NCBI GenBank assembly: GCA_016788165.1
Contig: JAEUTH010000038.1
Span: 92,818-156,817 of the forward strand
From: Bacteroidia bacterium
Lineage (GTDB): Bacteria > Bacteroidota > Bacteroidia > AKYH767-A > OLB10
Direction of reading: 5' to 3'
DNA length: 64,000 nucleotides
In this document: one piece after another, positions 61,244 to 64,000 of the stretch
Numbering within the stretch: the stretch's first letter is position 1
How the letters are laid out: every line of letters begins with the position of its first letter
Notes under the pieces: generated by a model
Database searches by the model: none
Told to the model about the DNA's origin: nothing
The model's input: the letters and a program-made list of their open reading frames with translations, nothing else
Position numbers and translations under genes: made by a program

Positions 61244-64000
61244 ATGAAAAACTTTAAGCAACTTACAACAGCATTAAATGTGGCTAAAGCAAGCACCACC
61301 ACAAATAAAAAAGGCTTCTGTAAAAATGATGGTAAATCATTTTTGTGCTCATCTATATTACTAATCATTTGTCTGGTATTTATGTTGCTGCCTGTTTCCA
61401 AAGCACAGGTAAGTATGGTTGACAGGCCACAGGCTGTTAATCATCAAACCAATACCATGCAATTAGATGGTTTGTTTGATGTAAGCTTGGGCCTGCAACG
61501 TATATGTGTTTATATCAGAAATGATGGCACCGTACCAATAACCAATGTTACGGCTACAGCTTCGTTTAACACTAACAGCGGTATTATACTTACTGATAGT
61601 ATCGAAACGTTTGGCACCTTAATGCCCGGTGTGGCTGTAATGGGTTTTTACACGGCAAACTTTAGCGGCAGTTATCCCGATAAGCATTTGCTTTCATTAC
61701 AAGTAACGGGTACATCATTTAGCCAATCGGTATCACGGCATCTATTCGTACTAAAGTCCATCAATATTGATTCCAGCAGTTGGATTAGTTATCTGCCCGA
61801 AGGTTCAATTAAAACACAGATTTTAACCGACCATTATAATGGCACACTTGCTACATTAGGTATGCCAAAGGATTTTATCTGGACTGTTAATTACAAAACA
61901 CCTTTTACGGGCCAATACGGACCTATTGCATTTAACGATCCCTGGTGGAAAGTTGCAGGTGCCATTACCGGTGTAGTTGGAGGCTTAACGTATGTGGCCG
62001 GTGGCATTGTAAAATACTGCGGCAACGAAAAAGAAGGCGAATTGGTAAAAGATATCGGTACCGGTGTAGGCGGTGCAGGCGCTATTGTAGCTGCTGCCGA
62101 TAGTATTGATGTTTTTAGGCGCGGCCAGCAAAACACCATGCCACTGCCTAATGAATTTACACTAAAAGAAGAAGTTGATATGCACGTTAACTATGCACCC
62201 AATGCCGGTATAGGCGTGCATAATTACAGTGCACAGGTAACCTGGAATTACAAGCGCTTTACAACAGGCAATACCTATTTATATACTGAAACCGAAACCG
62301 TTTATAATAACATACATTTTACTACCAGCCGTACTACAACCATAAACAACACAAACTTTAATACCAATAACCAGATAGTTGTAACAGCCAGTGTCAACGG
62401 TTTTCAAGGCATACAAAACAATAAAGGATATTTTATTGCCAACATGTATCCGGGCAATCAAACCAAACTAAACCAGTTGGTGCGCTCTGTAGTAATGCGC
62501 GATGACGGGCATAATGGCGACATAACTGCAGCTGACGGCATATACACTGCATTAACACCTGCAGCCGGTTTATTAACCAATCAGCCTATGGGCATTTATA
62601 TTTTGGGTTATGACAGAAACAATGCACCTGATAATATAGACCCACTGCAAGCTGCTATTGAAATTGGTGGCGTGCTTATATCAACGCCCAACCTGAATGG
62701 TTGCGAAATTATTGCCGATTATATGATAATGGTTATGAGCCCAATCAATATAAACATAACAACCCTTGCGGCCAGTTGTTATAATGCCAATAACGGCAGT
62801 GCAACTGCAGTAGCTGTTGGTGGCACAGCTCCTTATACATATTTATGGAGTAACGGACAAACTACTGCAAACATTAACAACTTAGCACCTGGTACCTATA
62901 CGGTAACTGTAACATCGGCAAATGGTCAAAGCGGAGTTCAGTTTACAACGGTTAATCAACCAAAACTTTTGCCGGTTGAGGCCACCATTGAGCCACCATT
63001 TTGTAATACATCAGGCACAGGAAGTATAAACATTACAGTAAACAACTTTACACCCCCCCTATCATTTTTATGGTTTGATGGTATTACGGCTTCAAGCCGC
63101 AGTAATTTATTACCCGGAGCATATACAGTAACTGTTACTGATGGTGCCGGTGCATGTTTTTCAGAAGTTTATGAGCTTCAGGCAAACACACCATATTTAA
63201 TGCAATGCCCCACAGATATTACCGTGCATACATTGCCGGGCCATAACTATGCAATTGTTAATTATGATATTGATATAACCAACGGTTGTCAAAATTTTAT
63301 CACTTATAATTTACATCCACCTTCAGGCACATGGTTTAACAAAGGTGTACACACTGTTACATGCCAGGCTGTTGATGCCCTTGGCGATACATCTCAATGT
63401 ATTTTTACGGTTTATGTAAACGATCCCGAAGCGCCTCAAGCATTAATTAAGGATACTACCCTAACATTAAACACACAAGGCATACTAACGCTAAACCCAG
63501 CATTACTTTCTGACAGCAGCTTTGACAACTGCGGCATTGTGTCATCTGAAATAGCACCCAATATATTAACATGCAGCAATATTGGCATTACACCTGTTAC
63601 ACTTACTGTATATGATGGCAACAATTATTACTGGCATATATTAACCAACAGCATTGCCTACTACAACAATGGCAATAGTTTAATAAATACAATCAGCACA
63701 ACAGCCAATGCAGGTGTTATTGTTTGCCGCAACGCAGGCTTTATTGTAACCGATCAGGATCGTGTAAGATTGTATAATAGCCAAGGCGATTTGCTTGTTA
63801 CCATTTTTACGCTTGGCAAAGTAACCGTAACACTTACAGGCGATGGCGGCTTTATTGTTACTGATGATGGACGCGTGCGCAAGTATGATAGCGAGGGCAA
63901 CTTACAATCAACCATTTTTACAACCGGTGTTGTACAGGTTATAACCTTAGGCGATTGTGGATTTATTGTTGTGGACGAAGGCCGCGTGCGTAAGTATGAT
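61244..64000 (+). CDS. Large secreted surface protein with SprB, HYR-like and 37-residue repeats (C-terminus beyond right edge)
   Basis: The frame is open from ATG 61244 to the window end (919 codons). The signal peptide has a long n-region (MKNFKQLTTALNVAKAS ... LLPVSKAQ, about 55 residues). Next come a beta-rich domain, an unusual Gly/Ala-rich hydrophobic stretch (about 234-285), and a choice-of-anchor-like segment (RDDGHNGDITAADGIYT, about 420). SprB-type repeats follow (about 505-640), then an HYR-like domain (CPTDITVHTLPG, about 655-735). From residue 795 on, 37-residue repeats of the type GFIVTDDGRVRKYDSEGNL suggest a beta-propeller. A T9SS sorting domain probably lies beyond the edge. 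The role is unknown; likely a surface or matrix protein. Confidence 0.85.
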   Translation, partial: MKNFKQLTTALNVAKASTTTNKKGFCKNDGKSFLCSSILLIICLVFMLLPVSKAQVSMVDRPQAVNHQTNTMQLDGLFDVSLGLQRICVYIRNDGTVPITNVTATASFNTNSGIILTDSIETFGTLMPGVAVMGFYTANFSGSYPDKHLLSLQVTGTSFSQSVSRHLFVLKSINIDSSSWISYLPEGSIKTQILTDHYNGTLATLGMPKDFIWTVNYKTPFTGQYGPIAFNDPWWKVAGAITGVVGGLTYVAGGIVKYCGNEKEGELVKDIGTGVGGAGAIVAAADSIDVFRRGQQNTMPLPNEFTLKEEVDMHVNYAPNAGIGVHNYSAQVTWNYKRFTTGNTYLYTETETVYNNIHFTTSRTTTINNTNFNTNNQIVVTASVNGFQGIQNNKGYFIANMYPGNQTKLNQLVRSVVMRDDGHNGDITAADGIYTALTPAAGLLTNQPMGIYILGYDRNNAPDNIDPLQAAIEIGGVLISTPNLNGCEIIADYMIMVMSPININITTLAASCYNANNGSATAVAVGGTAPYTYLWSNGQTTANINNLAPGTYTVTVTSANGQSGVQFTTVNQPKLLPVEATIEPPFCNTSGTGSINITVNNFTPPLSFLWFDGITASSRSNLLPGAYTVTVTDGAGACFSEVYELQANTPYLMQCPTDITVHTLPGHNYAIVNYDIDITNGCQNFITYNLHPPSGTWFNKGVHTVTCQAVDALGDTSQCIFTVYVNDPEAPQALIKDTTLTLNTQGILTLNPALLSDSSFDNCGIVSSEIAPNILTCSNIGITPVTLTVYDGNNYYWHILTNSIAYYNNGNSLINTISTTANAGVIVCRNAGFIVTDQDRVRLYNSQGDLLVTIFTLGKVTVTLTGDGGFIVTDDGRVRKYDSEGNLQSTIFTTGVVQVITLGDCGFIVVDEGRVRKYD
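63626..64000 (+). repeat. 37-codon tandem repeats running off the right edge
   Basis: Three in-register units of 37 codons start at 63737, 63848 and 63959 (the last cut by the edge). Each opens GFIV-x-D-x-x-RVR-x-Y and continues S-x-G-(D/N)-L-x-x-TIFT. A degenerate unit precedes them at 63626-63736 (ILTNSIAYYNNGNSLINTI). Fixed spacing with no indels points to one structural blade or coil per unit. Confidence 0.8.

Noticed and set aside
61159..61401. Minus-strand 80-codon frame near 61.2 kb
   Set aside because: It overlaps the signal-peptide region of the well-supported plus-strand surface protein.
1..64000. tRNA, rRNA, insertion sequence, prophage or integrative element
   Set aside because: No cloverleaf-like intergenic sequence, rRNA motif, transposase or integrase reading frame was found in the intergenic regions or among the genes.

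Overview
The window comes from a member of the Bacteroidota, most likely a Chitinophagales/Sphingobacteriales-like lineage that secretes many proteins through the type IX secretion system (T9SS). The evidence is: several very large surface proteins with SprB repeats and T9SS C-terminal sorting domains, a fused lpxC-fabZ gene, LytTR/LytS and propeller-type two-component systems, a TonB-dependent receptor, and intergenic promoters of the Bacteroidota type (-33 TTG, -7 TAnnTTTG). No tRNA, rRNA, CRISPR array, phage gene or transposase was seen. No gene of the T9SS machinery itself lies in the window.

Layout. 1-20334 (minus strand): two giant secreted multidomain proteins, one cut by the left edge and one of about 5091 residues. 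20600-24275 (plus): a LuxR-type response regulator and a propeller histidine kinase, transcribed divergently from the giant gene. 24303-32016: a probable nucleic-acid or phosphodiester acquisition locus with an exported endonuclease/exonuclease/phosphatase (EEP) family enzyme, a TonB-dependent receptor, a DUF5689 lipoprotein and a T9SS-secreted phospholipase D (PLD)-type nuclease. 32020-37238: housekeeping genes (alpha/beta hydrolase, GNAT acetyltransferase, a LemA-TPM-TPM operon, a small membrane protein, tilS). 37366-48446: two full-length paralogous GEVED-type T9SS proteins pointing away from each other with pabB between them. 48473-51038: an omega-amidase and methionine/glutamine-type aminotransferase pair with a divergent RidA-like gene. 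51035-55100 (minus): lpxD, lpxC-fabZ, lpxA and an ABC ATPase. 55247-58436 (plus): an EVE-domain protein, then a LytTR regulator and a TPR LytS-type kinase. 58672-64000 (plus): two more surface proteins, the last cut by the right edge.

How the genes work together. The lipid A genes supply the outer membrane that anchors the surface proteins. The five or six giant T9SS cargo proteins are probably adhesins or matrix components. Two of them directly adjoin sensory operons. The nuclease/receptor group looks like one functional unit: the receptor-side lipoprotein and the secreted nuclease share the same OB-like/DUF5689 domain type.

The most unusual feature is the architecture of the two left-hand giants. 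In at least eight places a whole globular module (GEVED, proprotein-convertase P-domain, lectin-like, nidogen-like or jelly-roll-like) sits inside a single Ig-like or SprB repeat. The host repeat begins, is interrupted by about 150-230 residues, and then resumes. Other points worth following are a 37-residue propeller-like repeat starting at the right edge, a nearly identical 25-bp element upstream of two surface-protein genes, and an inverted repeat between pabB and its neighbour.
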